This document shows positions 52,158-59,849 of a stretch of DNA of 64,000 bases, piece after piece. The first letter of the stretch is position 1; the number at the start of each line of letters is the position of its first letter. The position numbers were made by a program, and so were the translations under genes. The notes under the pieces are model-generated. The model was given only the letters and a program-made list of their open reading frames with translations. It did not search any database and was not told the origin of the DNA. This DNA is from Streptomyces sp. NBC_00525 (lineage in GTDB: Bacteria > Actinomycetota > Actinomycetes > Streptomycetales > Streptomycetaceae). Where the stretch lies: assembly GCF_036346595.1 (NCBI RefSeq), contig NZ_CP107834.1:4588001-4652000 (forward strand). The letters run 5' to 3'.

Positions 52158-53543
52158 GTGGAAGCCACACGCCGGGCCACGCGGGCCCACATCGGAGCCG
52201 TCGCCCTCGCGGCGGCCCTGTGCGCCGGGCCCGCCCTGCGCCCCGGCGCAGACACCCCGTGGGCCACGCTCGCACTGCTCACCGGGCTCTACCTCGTCTG
52301 CGAACTCCCCGGCCGCTGCCCGTCCTTCGGCGGCTCCGTGCCGCTCGGCGCCGGCTCGTTCTTCCCGCTGCTGCTCGCGGCGGCCTTCCTGCTGCCGCCC
52401 CCGGCGGCCGCGCTCGTCGCGATCCCCGGCTCCCTCGCGGGCCGGGTGGACGAGCCGCCCGCCACCGCCCGCCGGATCTGGCGCGCCGCCGAACTGGCCG
52501 TCGCCGTATGGGCCGCCGCCTGGGCGCACACCCTGCTCGGCGGCCCCGCCCCCGGCGCCCCGCCCGCCCTGCCGTACGCGCTGCTGCCCGTCTGCGCGGC
52601 CGTCCTCGCCTTCAGTGCGGTGCTCGCCGCCCTCGACGGCTCGATCCTGCTCGTCGCGGAACACCTGCCCGCGCGCCGCGCCTGGCGCGGACTGCCGGCA
52701 CGCTCGCTCGCCCCCCACCTGGTGCACGGCCTCGCCGGGCTGATGATGGCCGTCCTGTGGAACAGTCCCTACGGGCCGCTGGCCGCGCTCTTCGTCCTGC
52801 TGCCCATGTACATCTCCTGCTGGGCCTTCGCGCAGTACCACCGCGAGCACGCCGCCCACCGGGCCACCATCAGGGCGCTCGTCCAGGCCGTGGACCTCAA
52901 GGACACCTACACCCGGGGCCACAGCGAACGCGTCGGCCGCGCCTCCGTCCTCATCGCCCACGAACTGGGCATGGACCGGCACCGCGTCGAAGTGCTCCGG
53001 TTCGCCGGCATCCTGCACGACGTCGGCAAGCTCGGCGTGCCCACCCGCGTCCTGCGCAAGGACGGCCCGCTGACCCCCGAGGAGCGGCGCGTGATCGAGC
53101 TGCACCCGGAGTACGGGCACGAGATCGTCCGGGGCATCGGCTTCCTCGGCGAGGCCCGCGCCGCGATCCTGCACCACCACGAACGCCTCGACGGCAGCGG
53201 CTACCCCTACGGGCTCTCCGGCCGGGGCATCCCCGAGTGCGCCCGCGTCGTCGCCGTCGCCGACGCCTTCGACGCCATGACCTCGACCCGCTCCTACCGG
53301 CGCGCCCGCCCCGTCCCGGCCGCCGTCGAGGAGCTGAAACGCTGCGCGGGCACCCAGTTCGACCCCCGGATGGTCCGGGCGCTGGCCCGCGGCCTGGAAC
53401 GCTACGGCTGGTGCGCGGCGGTCACCTCGGACGACGCGCCGCCCGTCCCCGCGCCCCGCGAAGAGACCCCCGGCGGACACGGCACCGGCGCCGCCGCCGG
53501 CCGGGCGCCCGGCCGCCCGCCCGAGAGCGGGGAACCCCGGTGA
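52158..53543 (+). CDS. Membrane HD-GYP domain protein (predicted c-di-GMP phosphodiesterase)
   Basis: 461 residues. The first 230 hold about seven membrane segments. The C-terminal HD-GYP domain is complete: R-G-H-S-E-R-V near 253, L-H-D-V-G-K-L near 285 (HD), H-H-H-E-R-L-D-G-S-G-Y-P near 340 (H-x-E and G-Y-P), and D-A-F-D-A-M-T-S near 375. HD-GYP enzymes degrade cyclic di-GMP, the messenger that controls BldD and development in Streptomyces. GTG 52158. It overlaps the next gene by GTGA. A disordered Pro/Gly tail ends the protein. Confidence 0.9.
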   Translation: MEATRRATRAHIGAVALAAALCAGPALRPGADTPWATLALLTGLYLVCELPGRCPSFGGSVPLGAGSFFPLLLAAAFLLPPPAAALVAIPGSLAGRVDEPPATARRIWRAAELAVAVWAAAWAHTLLGGPAPGAPPALPYALLPVCAAVLAFSAVLAALDGSILLVAEHLPARRAWRGLPARSLAPHLVHGLAGLMMAVLWNSPYGPLAALFVLLPMYISCWAFAQYHREHAAHRATIRALVQAVDLKDTYTRGHSERVGRASVLIAHELGMDRHRVEVLRFAGILHDVGKLGVPTRVLRKDGPLTPEERRVIELHPEYGHEIVRGIGFLGEARAAILHHHERLDGSGYPYGLSGRGIPECARVVAVADAFDAMTSTRSYRRARPVPAAVEELKRCAGTQFDPRMVRALARGLERYGWCAAVTSDDAPPVPAPREETPGGHGTGAAAGRAPGRPPESGEPR

Positions 53544-54823
53544 CCCTCCGGCGGGCCCGGCAGGCCCCCGCCGCCCGCGCCGTGCACGCCGCCGCCCTCC
53601 TCCTCGCCGCCACCGGCCTCGCCCACACCCTCTGGTACGGCATCGGCGAACCGGGCCACGCCCTCGCCTTCGGCGCCCTCGTCACCATCGGCGAACTGGC
53701 CCGCCGGGGCGCCCGGCCCGGCGAGCGGGAACCCGCGCCGCTCGGTGCCGCCGGGGGCCTCGCGTACGCCCTGCTCGGCCGCAGCGACGGACAGCCCACC
53801 AGCCACGGCGTCCTCCAGGTCGTCGCCGTGCTGGCCGCCGCCCAGCTCGTCGCCTCGGTGCCGCAGCTGGCGCGGGGCGACGGACCGGGCGCCGACCAGG
53901 TGGCCCGGCGGCTGCTCACCGTGACCTTCGCGGCGGTCTGCTTCCAGCCCCTGTTCAACACCGGCCGCTGCGAGCGCTGGCTCGGCGACGGCCCGTACTA
54001 CGCGGCGTTCCTGCTGCTCCTCCTCGGCCTGACCGCCCTGTGCGACGCCGTCCTCGCCGCCCTCCTGCTGCGCGCCCGGACCCTGCCCCGCGGCTCCCGC
54101 GCGACCCCCGTCCCATACGGGCCGCTGCTCCGCGACGAGCTGCGGGCGCTGAGCGGGATCGGTTCGGCGGTGTGCGCGACCGGGGCCGTCATGGCGCTCG
54201 GCGTGGCCGCCGCCGGACTGTGGGCGCTGCCCGTGCTGTGCGTACCGCTGCTGCTCACCCAGCTCTCCTTCCGCCGTTTCGCCGCCGTACGCACGACCTA
54301 CCGCCAGACCATCGCCTCCCTCGCCAGGGCCACCGAGATCGCCGGCTACACCCCGCACGGCCACGCCCGCCGGGTGGCCGAGCTGTGCACGGCGGTCGGC
54401 CGCGAGATGGGGCTGTCCGGGCCCGAGCTGACGGTCCTGGAGTACGCCGCGCTGATGCACGACATCGGCCAGCTCTCGCTGGTCGACCCGGTGCCGGACG
54501 GGGCGACGGCCCTGCTGCCGGCCGCCGAGCAGCGCCGGATCGCGCTGCTGGGCGGGGCGGTGGTCCGGCAGACCGGGGTGGACCCCAGGGTCGCCGTCGT
54601 GGTGGAACGGCAGGCCGACCCCTATCGCGAGCAGCCGCTGTCCGCCAGGATCGTCCGGGCCGTGAACGCATACGACGACCTGTGCGGGGAAAGTCTCTCC
54701 GGGCCGCTGGGTGCGCTGGAACAGCTCAGGCTCGGAACCGGGCACGACTACCAGCCGCAGGTGGTGGAATCACTGGCCCGGGTTCTGGCCAGGGGCGGTG
54801 CGGCCCCTGTCCCGCTGGGGTAA
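53540..54823 (+). CDS. Membrane protein with degenerate HD(-GYP) domain
   Basis: 427 residues, with seven or more membrane segments in the first 250 and a C-terminal HD domain. H-G-H-A-R-R-V and M-H-D-I-G-Q-L are retained, but the second half has no H-H-E nor G-Y-P: at the matching place it reads V-V-V-E-R-Q-A-D-P-Y-R-E. It is thus probably not a c-di-GMP phosphodiesterase. It starts inside the stop codon of the intact HD-GYP gene (GTGA), so both are made together and may form a complex in which this one is a regulatory partner. GTG 53540. Confidence 0.83.
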   Translation: MTLRRARQAPAARAVHAAALLLAATGLAHTLWYGIGEPGHALAFGALVTIGELARRGARPGEREPAPLGAAGGLAYALLGRSDGQPTSHGVLQVVAVLAAAQLVASVPQLARGDGPGADQVARRLLTVTFAAVCFQPLFNTGRCERWLGDGPYYAAFLLLLLGLTALCDAVLAALLLRARTLPRGSRATPVPYGPLLRDELRALSGIGSAVCATGAVMALGVAAAGLWALPVLCVPLLLTQLSFRRFAAVRTTYRQTIASLARATEIAGYTPHGHARRVAELCTAVGREMGLSGPELTVLEYAALMHDIGQLSLVDPVPDGATALLPAAEQRRIALLGGAVVRQTGVDPRVAVVVERQADPYREQPLSARIVRAVNAYDDLCGESLSGPLGALEQLRLGTGHDYQPQVVESLARVLARGGAAPVPLG

Positions 54824-54914
54824 CCGATGGGTAATGAGCGGGCGTCCGGCCCGGCATGGTTGGATGCGAAGAGAGCGGTAGAACGAGGGTGTCCAGTCGG
54901 GACAGGCGGGAATC

Positions 54915-55907
54915 GTGAGGATCTTCGGGAAGGTACGGCATCGGCCGTCCGCCTCTTGGCGGCAGGCCACGGACCGCGCGTTCACGCTGATCGGCGACGG
55001 CCGGTACGAGGACGCGGGCGCGCTGCTGACGCGTGCGGCGGACCTGGAACCCTGGCTCTCCGAGTCGTGGTTCAACCTGGCGCTGCTGCACAAGTTCCGG
55101 CACGACTGGGAACAGGCGAGGGCCGCCGGGCTGCGCGCCGTCGCCCTGCTCGACAAGGAGTCCGGCGCCCCGGACTGGTGGAACGTGGGCATCGCCGCGA
55201 CCGCCCTCCAGGACTGGCCGCTCGCGCGCCGCGCCTGGCAGGCGTACGGGCTCAAGGTGCCCGGCGGCGGCCGGCAGACCCCGGCCGCGGGCAACGAGCC
55301 GGTCGGCATGGAGCTGGGCAGCGCGGCGGTACGGCTGTCGCCGGAGGGCGAGGCGGAGGTCGTCTGGGGCCGGCGGCTCGACCCGGCCCGGATCGAGGTG
55401 CTGTCCATCCCGCTGCCGTCCTCCGGGCGGCGCTGGGGCGAGGTCGTGCTGCACGACGGGGTCCCGAACGGCGAGCGGATCACCGCGGCCGGCCCGTCCT
55501 ACCCGGTGTTCGACGAGATCGAGCTGTGGGCGCCCTCGCCCGTGCCGACCTGGGTGGTGCTGCTCGAAGCGGCCACCGAGGCCGACCGGGACGCGCTGGA
55601 GCAGCTGGCGTCGGACGCGGGCTTCGCCGCCGAGGACTGGTCCTCGTCGGTGCGGCTGCTGTGCCGCTCCTGTTCGGAGAGCCGGATGGAGAGCGACGAG
55701 GGCGACGGCGAGCACCTGGACCCGCACGACCACAGCGAGCCCGGCCACCCCGGCCCGCTGGGGCACCGCACGGCCGGTGAGCTGTGGGTACCGGAGCGCG
55801 AGTGCGGCCTGGCGGCCCCGGCCGGTCTGGTGCGCGGCCTGCTGGACGGCTGGGTGGCGGACAGCCCGGACAGCCGGGAGTGGCGGGATCTCGAAGAAGT
55901 CTGCTGA
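54915..55907 (+). CDS. TPR-containing protein of unknown function
   Basis: 330 residues. Residues about 15-110 form two to three tetratricopeptide-like helix pairs (L-I-G-D-G-R-Y-E-D-A-G-A-L-L-T-R-A, W-F-N-L-A-L-L-H-K-F). The remaining 220 residues form a domain with V-V-W-G-R-R-L-D-P-A-R and I-E-V-L-S-I-P-L-P, found in Streptomyces proteins whose function I do not know. Two cysteines in L-C-R-S-C-S lie near 250. GTG 54915. It is on the same strand between the HD-type genes and def; 59 bases to def. Confidence 0.75.
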   Translation: MRIFGKVRHRPSASWRQATDRAFTLIGDGRYEDAGALLTRAADLEPWLSESWFNLALLHKFRHDWEQARAAGLRAVALLDKESGAPDWWNVGIAATALQDWPLARRAWQAYGLKVPGGGRQTPAAGNEPVGMELGSAAVRLSPEGEAEVVWGRRLDPARIEVLSIPLPSSGRRWGEVVLHDGVPNGERITAAGPSYPVFDEIELWAPSPVPTWVVLLEAATEADRDALEQLASDAGFAAEDWSSSVRLLCRSCSESRMESDEGDGEHLDPHDHSEPGHPGPLGHRTAGELWVPERECGLAAPAGLVRGLLDGWVADSPDSREWRDLEEVC

Positions 55908-55966
55908 CCGCTGCCCGTAGGCTGTACGGGCACCGATTCGGGTTTTGAGGAAGGCGTACGGCGGAC

Positions 55967-56605
55967 ATGGCGCAGCAGGAGACGGACGAGCAGGTCAACG
56001 TCGACGAGGAGGGCTTCCTCATCGACACCGAGGACTGTGAGGCGCGCGAGACGGCACACCGCGAGCGCGGCACCTCCCGTCCGATCACGGTCGTGGGCAA
56101 CCCCGTCCTGCACAAGGAGTGCAAGGACGTGACGGAGTTCGGCGACGAACTGGCCGCGCTGATCGACGACATGTTCGCGAGCCAGCGGACGGCGGAGGGC
56201 GTCGGCCTGGCCGCCAACCAGATCGGCGTGGACCTCAAGGTCTTCGTCTACGACTGCCCCGACGACGACGGTGTGCGGCACGTGGGCGCCATCTGCAACC
56301 CGGTCCTGGAGGAGCTGCCGCCCGGCGCGCGGGCCCTGGACGACTCCAACGAGGGCTGCCTCTCCGTCCCGTCGGCGTACGTCTCGCTGGCCCGCCCCGA
56401 CTACGCGGTGGTGCGCGGCCAGGACGCCGCCGGCAACCCCGTCCGGGTGCGCGGCACCGGATACTTCGCGCGCTGCCTCCAGCACGAGACGGACCACCTG
56501 TACGGCTACCTGTACATCGACCGGCTCTCCAAGCGCGACCGCAAGGACGCGCTGCGGCAGATGGCGGAGAACACCCCGCGCTACGAGGTCGTCCCCAACG
56601 ACTGA
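55967..56605 (+). CDS. def: Peptide deformylase
   Basis: 212 residues. All three active-site motifs are present: G-V-G-L-A-A-N-Q (motif 1), E-G-C-L-S-V-P (motif 2, metal Cys) and Q-H-E-T-D-H-L-Y-G (motif 3, two metal His and catalytic Glu). It removes the formyl group from new proteins. The N-terminus is extended by about 45 acidic residues compared with E. coli, usual for actinobacterial forms. ATG 55967 begins M-A-Q-Q-E-T-D; the site before it is weak. A strong TTCG hairpin terminator follows. Confidence 0.94.
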   Translation: MAQQETDEQVNVDEEGFLIDTEDCEARETAHRERGTSRPITVVGNPVLHKECKDVTEFGDELAALIDDMFASQRTAEGVGLAANQIGVDLKVFVYDCPDDDGVRHVGAICNPVLEELPPGARALDDSNEGCLSVPSAYVSLARPDYAVVRGQDAAGNPVRVRGTGYFARCLQHETDHLYGYLYIDRLSKRDRKDALRQMAENTPRYEVVPND

Positions 56606-56626
56606 CCGGCGCCCACGCGCGCACGC

Positions 56627-56669
56627 GCGGGCCCGCCCGGTTCGCCGGGCCGGGCCCGCCCGTCGTTTT
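56627..56669 (+). terminator. Terminator after def
   Basis: A 14-base stem with one bulged C and a TTCG tetraloop (56627-56659), followed by CGTCGTTTTC with a short T-run. Confidence 0.82.
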
Positions 56670-56702
56670 CCGGGATGTCAATTGCCATTTCTACACGCGT
56701 AG

Positions 56703-56731
56703 TTGACGCGCGTCGACTCGTCCGCCAGGCT
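56703..56731 (+). promoter_or_regulatory. Promoter of the M15 peptidase gene
   Basis: TTGACG (56703-56708), 17 bases, CAGGCT (56726-56731), 35 bases before the GTG. An AT-rich stretch and the inverted repeat CTAC-ACGC-GTAG lie just upstream (about 56679-56702) and could bind a regulator. Confidence 0.6.
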
Positions 56732-56766
56732 CGGGGCCACAACCTCCACAGCGGTAGGGAGCCCTC

Positions 56767-57498
56767 GTGATCAGACGATCCGCACGACTGCTGCTCAGCC
56801 TTGTCATGACCATGGCGTTCGCCTGGGGTGGTGCGGTGGTCACCGCCGGCCCCGCCCAGGCCGACGGCTGCTACACCTGGACGCGCACCCTGCGTCCGGG
56901 GGCCACCGGCAACGATGTCGCCCAGCTCCAGATCCGGGTCGCCGGCTACCCCGGATACAACTCCGTCCTCGCCGTCGACGGCTCGTACGGCCCCGCCACC
57001 ACGGCCGCCGTCAAGCGCTTCCAGGCCGCCTACGGACTGGCCGCCGACGGTATCGCCGGACCCGCGACCCAGTCCAAGATCTACGCCCTCCAGGACGGCG
57101 ACTGCACCCCGGCGCACTTCACCTACGCCGAGATGAACCGCTGCAACAGCACCTGGTCCGGCGGCGCGGTCTCGGCGGCCACCGCCAAACAGAACGCGCT
57201 GACCACCATGTGGAAGCTGGAGGCGCTGCGCCACGCGCTCGGTGACCGGCCCATCAACATCAACAGCGGGTTCCGGTCGAGGGCCTGCAACAGCGCCGTG
57301 GGCGGCGCGTCCAACAGCCGCCATCTGTACGGCGACGCGGCCGACCTCGGCGGGATCGCGTTCTGCACCCTCGCCAAGCAGGCCCGCTACCACGGGTTCC
57401 GGGGCATCCTCGGCCCGGGCTACCCCGACCACAACGACCACGTCCACGTGAACCAGGGCCCCAGCCGCTTCTGGTCGGCGCCCAACTGCGGCATCTGA
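56767..57498 (+). CDS. Secreted M15-type peptidase with peptidoglycan-binding domain
   Basis: 243 residues. A Sec signal peptide (about 1-33, ending A-Q-A-D), then a peptidoglycan-binding domain (G-A-T-G-N-D-V-A-Q-L-Q through A-A-D-G-I-A-G-P-A-T), then a peptidase M15 (D-Ala-D-Ala carboxypeptidase or endopeptidase) domain. The zinc ligands lie in S-R-H-L-Y-G-D-A-A-D (H and D) and D-H-N-D-H-V-H-V (second H). It acts on the outside of the cell on peptidoglycan crosslinks. GTG 56767. It is flanked by terminators on both sides, so a single-gene unit. Confidence 0.9.
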   Translation: MIRRSARLLLSLVMTMAFAWGGAVVTAGPAQADGCYTWTRTLRPGATGNDVAQLQIRVAGYPGYNSVLAVDGSYGPATTAAVKRFQAAYGLAADGIAGPATQSKIYALQDGDCTPAHFTYAEMNRCNSTWSGGAVSAATAKQNALTTMWKLEALRHALGDRPININSGFRSRACNSAVGGASNSRHLYGDAADLGGIAFCTLAKQARYHGFRGILGPGYPDHNDHVHVNQGPSRFWSAPNCGI

Positions 57499-57502
57499 AC
57501 CC

Positions 57503-57535
57503 GGGTGGGGCCGCCGCTGCCCGGCGGCCCCACCC
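57503..57535. terminator. Bidirectional terminator between the M15 and AraC genes
   Basis: A perfect 14-base stem (57503-57516 with 57522-57535) with a 5-base loop, between convergent genes. Confidence 0.85.
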
Positions 57536-57551
57536 GCTCGGCGCCCGGAGG

Positions 57552-58526
57552 TCAGGCCGCCTCGACGACGGCGGACGGCCCCCGGAAGGTGCGCCGGTAC
57601 GCCTGCGGAGTCGTGCCCAGCGCCCGTACGAACTGATGGCGCAGCGCGGCCGCGTTGCCGAAGCCGGCCCGCCCGGCGATCGTGTCCATCGTCTCGTCGG
57701 ACGTCTCCAGCAGGTGCTGGGCGAGCAGGACGCGCTGGCGCAGCAGCCAGCGGTACGGAGTGGTGCCGGTCTCCTGCTGGAAGCGGCGGGCGAAGGTGCG
57801 CGGCGACATGTGCGCCTGGGCGGCGAGCTGCTCGACGGTCATCTCCCGGTCGAGGTGGCGCTCCATCCAGGCCAGCGTGTCGCCGACCGTGTCGCACCGG
57901 GTGCGGGGGAGCGGCCGCTCGATGTACTGGGCCTGGCCGCCGTCCCGGTGCGGCGGCACCACCATCCGGCGGGCGATGGTGTTGGCCGCGGCCGGTCCGT
58001 ACGCCTGGCGGACCAGGTGCAGACAGGCGTCGATCCCCGCCGCCGTCCCCGCCGACGTGGTGACCGGCCCGTCCTCCACGTACAGCACGTCCGGTTCGAC
58101 GCGGGCGCGCGGGAAGCGGCGGGCCAGGTCGTCGGCGTGCCGCCAGTGCGTGGTGCAGCGGCGGCCGTCCAGCAGCCCGGCCGCGCCCAGCAGATACGCC
58201 CCGGAGCACACGCTGAGGACCCTGGCCCCCCGGTCCACGGCCCCGCGCAGCGCGGCGAGCACTTCCTCGGGGAACTCCCGGTCCGCGAAGCGGCTGCCGG
58301 CCGGTACGGCGATCAGGTCGGCCTCCTCCAGCCGGTCGAGGCCGTGGGGGGTGTCGATGGTGAACCCGGCGTGGGTGCGCAGCCGGGGCCCTTCGCCGGA
58401 GACCACGGCGAAATCGTGCACCGGGAGCCCGTCATCGCTGCGGTCGAGGCCGAACACCTCGCACAGCACGCCGAGTTCGAACGGGTGGACGTCATCGAGC
58501 ATCAGGGCGGCGACGTTGTTCAGCAT
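57552..58526 (-). CDS. AraC-family regulator with DJ-1/PfpI-like domain
   Basis: 324 residues. The N-terminal half is a class I glutamine amidotransferase/DJ-1-like fold with the nucleophile-elbow V-C-S-G-A-Y-L-L-G near 105. The C-terminal 100 residues are an AraC double helix-turn-helix (M-S-P-R-T-F-A-R-R-F and F-G-N-A-A-A-L-R-H-Q-F). Signal unknown. It lies downstream of nrdB on the same strand. S. coelicolor nrdABS includes an AraC-like gene nrdS at this place, and this may be its equivalent. However, a small opposite-strand gene (58608-58820) separates it from nrdB here, and it may have its own promoter. Confidence 0.83.
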   Translation of the reverse strand: MLNNVAALMLDDVHPFELGVLCEVFGLDRSDDGLPVHDFAVVSGEGPRLRTHAGFTIDTPHGLDRLEEADLIAVPAGSRFADREFPEEVLAALRGAVDRGARVLSVCSGAYLLGAAGLLDGRRCTTHWRHADDLARRFPRARVEPDVLYVEDGPVTTSAGTAAGIDACLHLVRQAYGPAAANTIARRMVVPPHRDGGQAQYIERPLPRTRCDTVGDTLAWMERHLDREMTVEQLAAQAHMSPRTFARRFQQETGTTPYRWLLRQRVLLAQHLLETSDETMDTIAGRAGFGNAAALRHQFVRALGTTPQAYRRTFRGPSAVVEAA

Positions 58527-58607
58527 GGACCCAGTGTGGCAGTAATTCGATGTCCTGTGACAGTCCTGCCACTGCCGCTTCTTCGTCGGAACGAGGACAG
58601 TAGAGGC

Positions 58608-58820
58608 ATGAACGCATTCCTGAACTTCCTCGGCATTTCCGCACTTTTCGCCTTCGTTCTGCTGCCGGCCGTGCTCGGCATCGCCCGCGAGCGCCGCATC
58701 GACCGCGAGCTGCGCGAAGCGGAACAGGACCGGAGCACCCACCCACCGCAAAGCGCGGACGCCGCGCGGCCGGCGGGGGCCGCACGGCATCCGTACGTCA
58801 GGAGCTGGGCGAGGATTTAG
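58608..58820 (+). CDS. Small membrane protein, divergent from the AraC gene
   Basis: 70 residues. One N-terminal hydrophobic helix (F-L-N-F-L-G-I-S-A-L-F-A-F-V-L-L-P-A-V-L), then R-E-R-R-I-D-R-E-L-R-E-A-E and a Pro/Ala/Arg-rich tail. The ATG 58608 has GAGG 3 bases before it and a better GAGGACAG about 13 bases upstream. No family recognised. It is convergent with nrdB, 9 bases between stop codons. Codon use fits real coding sequence. Confidence 0.6.
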   Translation: MNAFLNFLGISALFAFVLLPAVLGIARERRIDRELREAEQDRSTHPPQSADAARPAGAARHPYVRSWARI

Positions 58821-58829
58821 CCCTTCCGC

Positions 58830-59849
58830 CTAGAACTCGTCGTCGAAGGAGACGGTGCCCTCCACCGCCACCTGGTAGGCGGACGGGCGCCGCTCGAAGA
58901 AGTTCGTCAGCTCCTGGACCCCCTGGAGCTCCATGAAGGCGAACGGGTTCTGCGAGCCGTACACCGCGGGGAAGCCCAGCCGGACCAGCCGCTGGTCGGC
59001 GACGCACTCCAGATACGCGCGCATCGACTCGGTGTTCATACCGGGCAGCCCGTCCCCGCACAGATCGCGCCCGAACTGCAGCTCCGCCTCCACGGCCTCC
59101 CGCAGCATGTCGGTGACCTGCCGCTCCAGGGCGTCGTCGAAGAGGTCCGGCTCCTCCTTGCGGACGGTGTCCACGACCTCGAACGCGAAGTTCATGTGCA
59201 TCGTCTCGTCGCGGAAGACCCAGTTGGTGCCCGTGGCGAGGCCGTGCAGCAGACCGCGCGAGCGGAACCAGTACACGTACGCGAAGGCGCCGTAGAAGAA
59301 CAGCCCCTCGATGCACGCCGCGAAGCAGATCAGGTTGAGCAGGAAGCGCCGCCGGTCCGCCTTCGTCTCCAGCCGGTCGATCTTCTCCACCGAGTCCATC
59401 CAGCGGAAGCAGAACTGCGCCTTCTCGCGGATCGAGGGGATGTTCTCGACGGCCGCGAAGGCGGCGGCCCGGTCGTCCGGGTCGGGCAGATAGGTGTCGA
59501 GCAGCGTCAGATAGAACTGGACGTGCACGGCCTCCTCGAACAACTGCCGCGACAGATACAGCCGCGCCTCCGGGGAGTTGATGTGCTTGTACAGCGTCAG
59601 CACCAGGTTGTTGGCGACGATCGAGTCACCGGTCGCGAAGAACGCCACCAGCCGGCCGATCAGATGCTGCTCGGCGGGCGTCATCCTCGCCAGGTCCGCC
59701 ACATCGGAGTGGAGGTCGACCTCCTCCACGTGCCAGGTGTTCTTGATCGCGTCCCGGTAGCGCTCGTAGAAGTCCGGGTAGCGCATGGGCCGCAGGGTCA
59801 GCTCGAATCCCGGGTCGAGCAGGTTCTTCGTGGTGTTCTCGGCGGTCAT
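58830..59849 (-). CDS. nrdB: Class Ia ribonucleotide reductase beta subunit (radical protein)
   Basis: 339 residues. Iron ligands and radical Tyr are visible: E-E-A-V-H (E-x2-H) with Tyr four positions after the His (H-V-Q-F-Y), matching E. coli H118/Y122, and a second R-D-E-T-M-H. The C-terminus ends in acidic S-F-D-D-E-F, the tail that docks into NrdA. It makes the tyrosyl radical needed for deoxynucleotide synthesis. The ATG at 59849 overlaps the nrdA stop (ATGA). Regulated with nrdA by the cobalamin riboswitch upstream. Confidence 0.93.
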   Translation of the reverse strand: MTAENTTKNLLDPGFELTLRPMRYPDFYERYRDAIKNTWHVEEVDLHSDVADLARMTPAEQHLIGRLVAFFATGDSIVANNLVLTLYKHINSPEARLYLSRQLFEEAVHVQFYLTLLDTYLPDPDDRAAAFAAVENIPSIREKAQFCFRWMDSVEKIDRLETKADRRRFLLNLICFAACIEGLFFYGAFAYVYWFRSRGLLHGLATGTNWVFRDETMHMNFAFEVVDTVRKEEPDLFDDALERQVTDMLREAVEAELQFGRDLCGDGLPGMNTESMRAYLECVADQRLVRLGFPAVYGSQNPFAFMELQGVQELTNFFERRPSAYQVAVEGTVSFDDEF

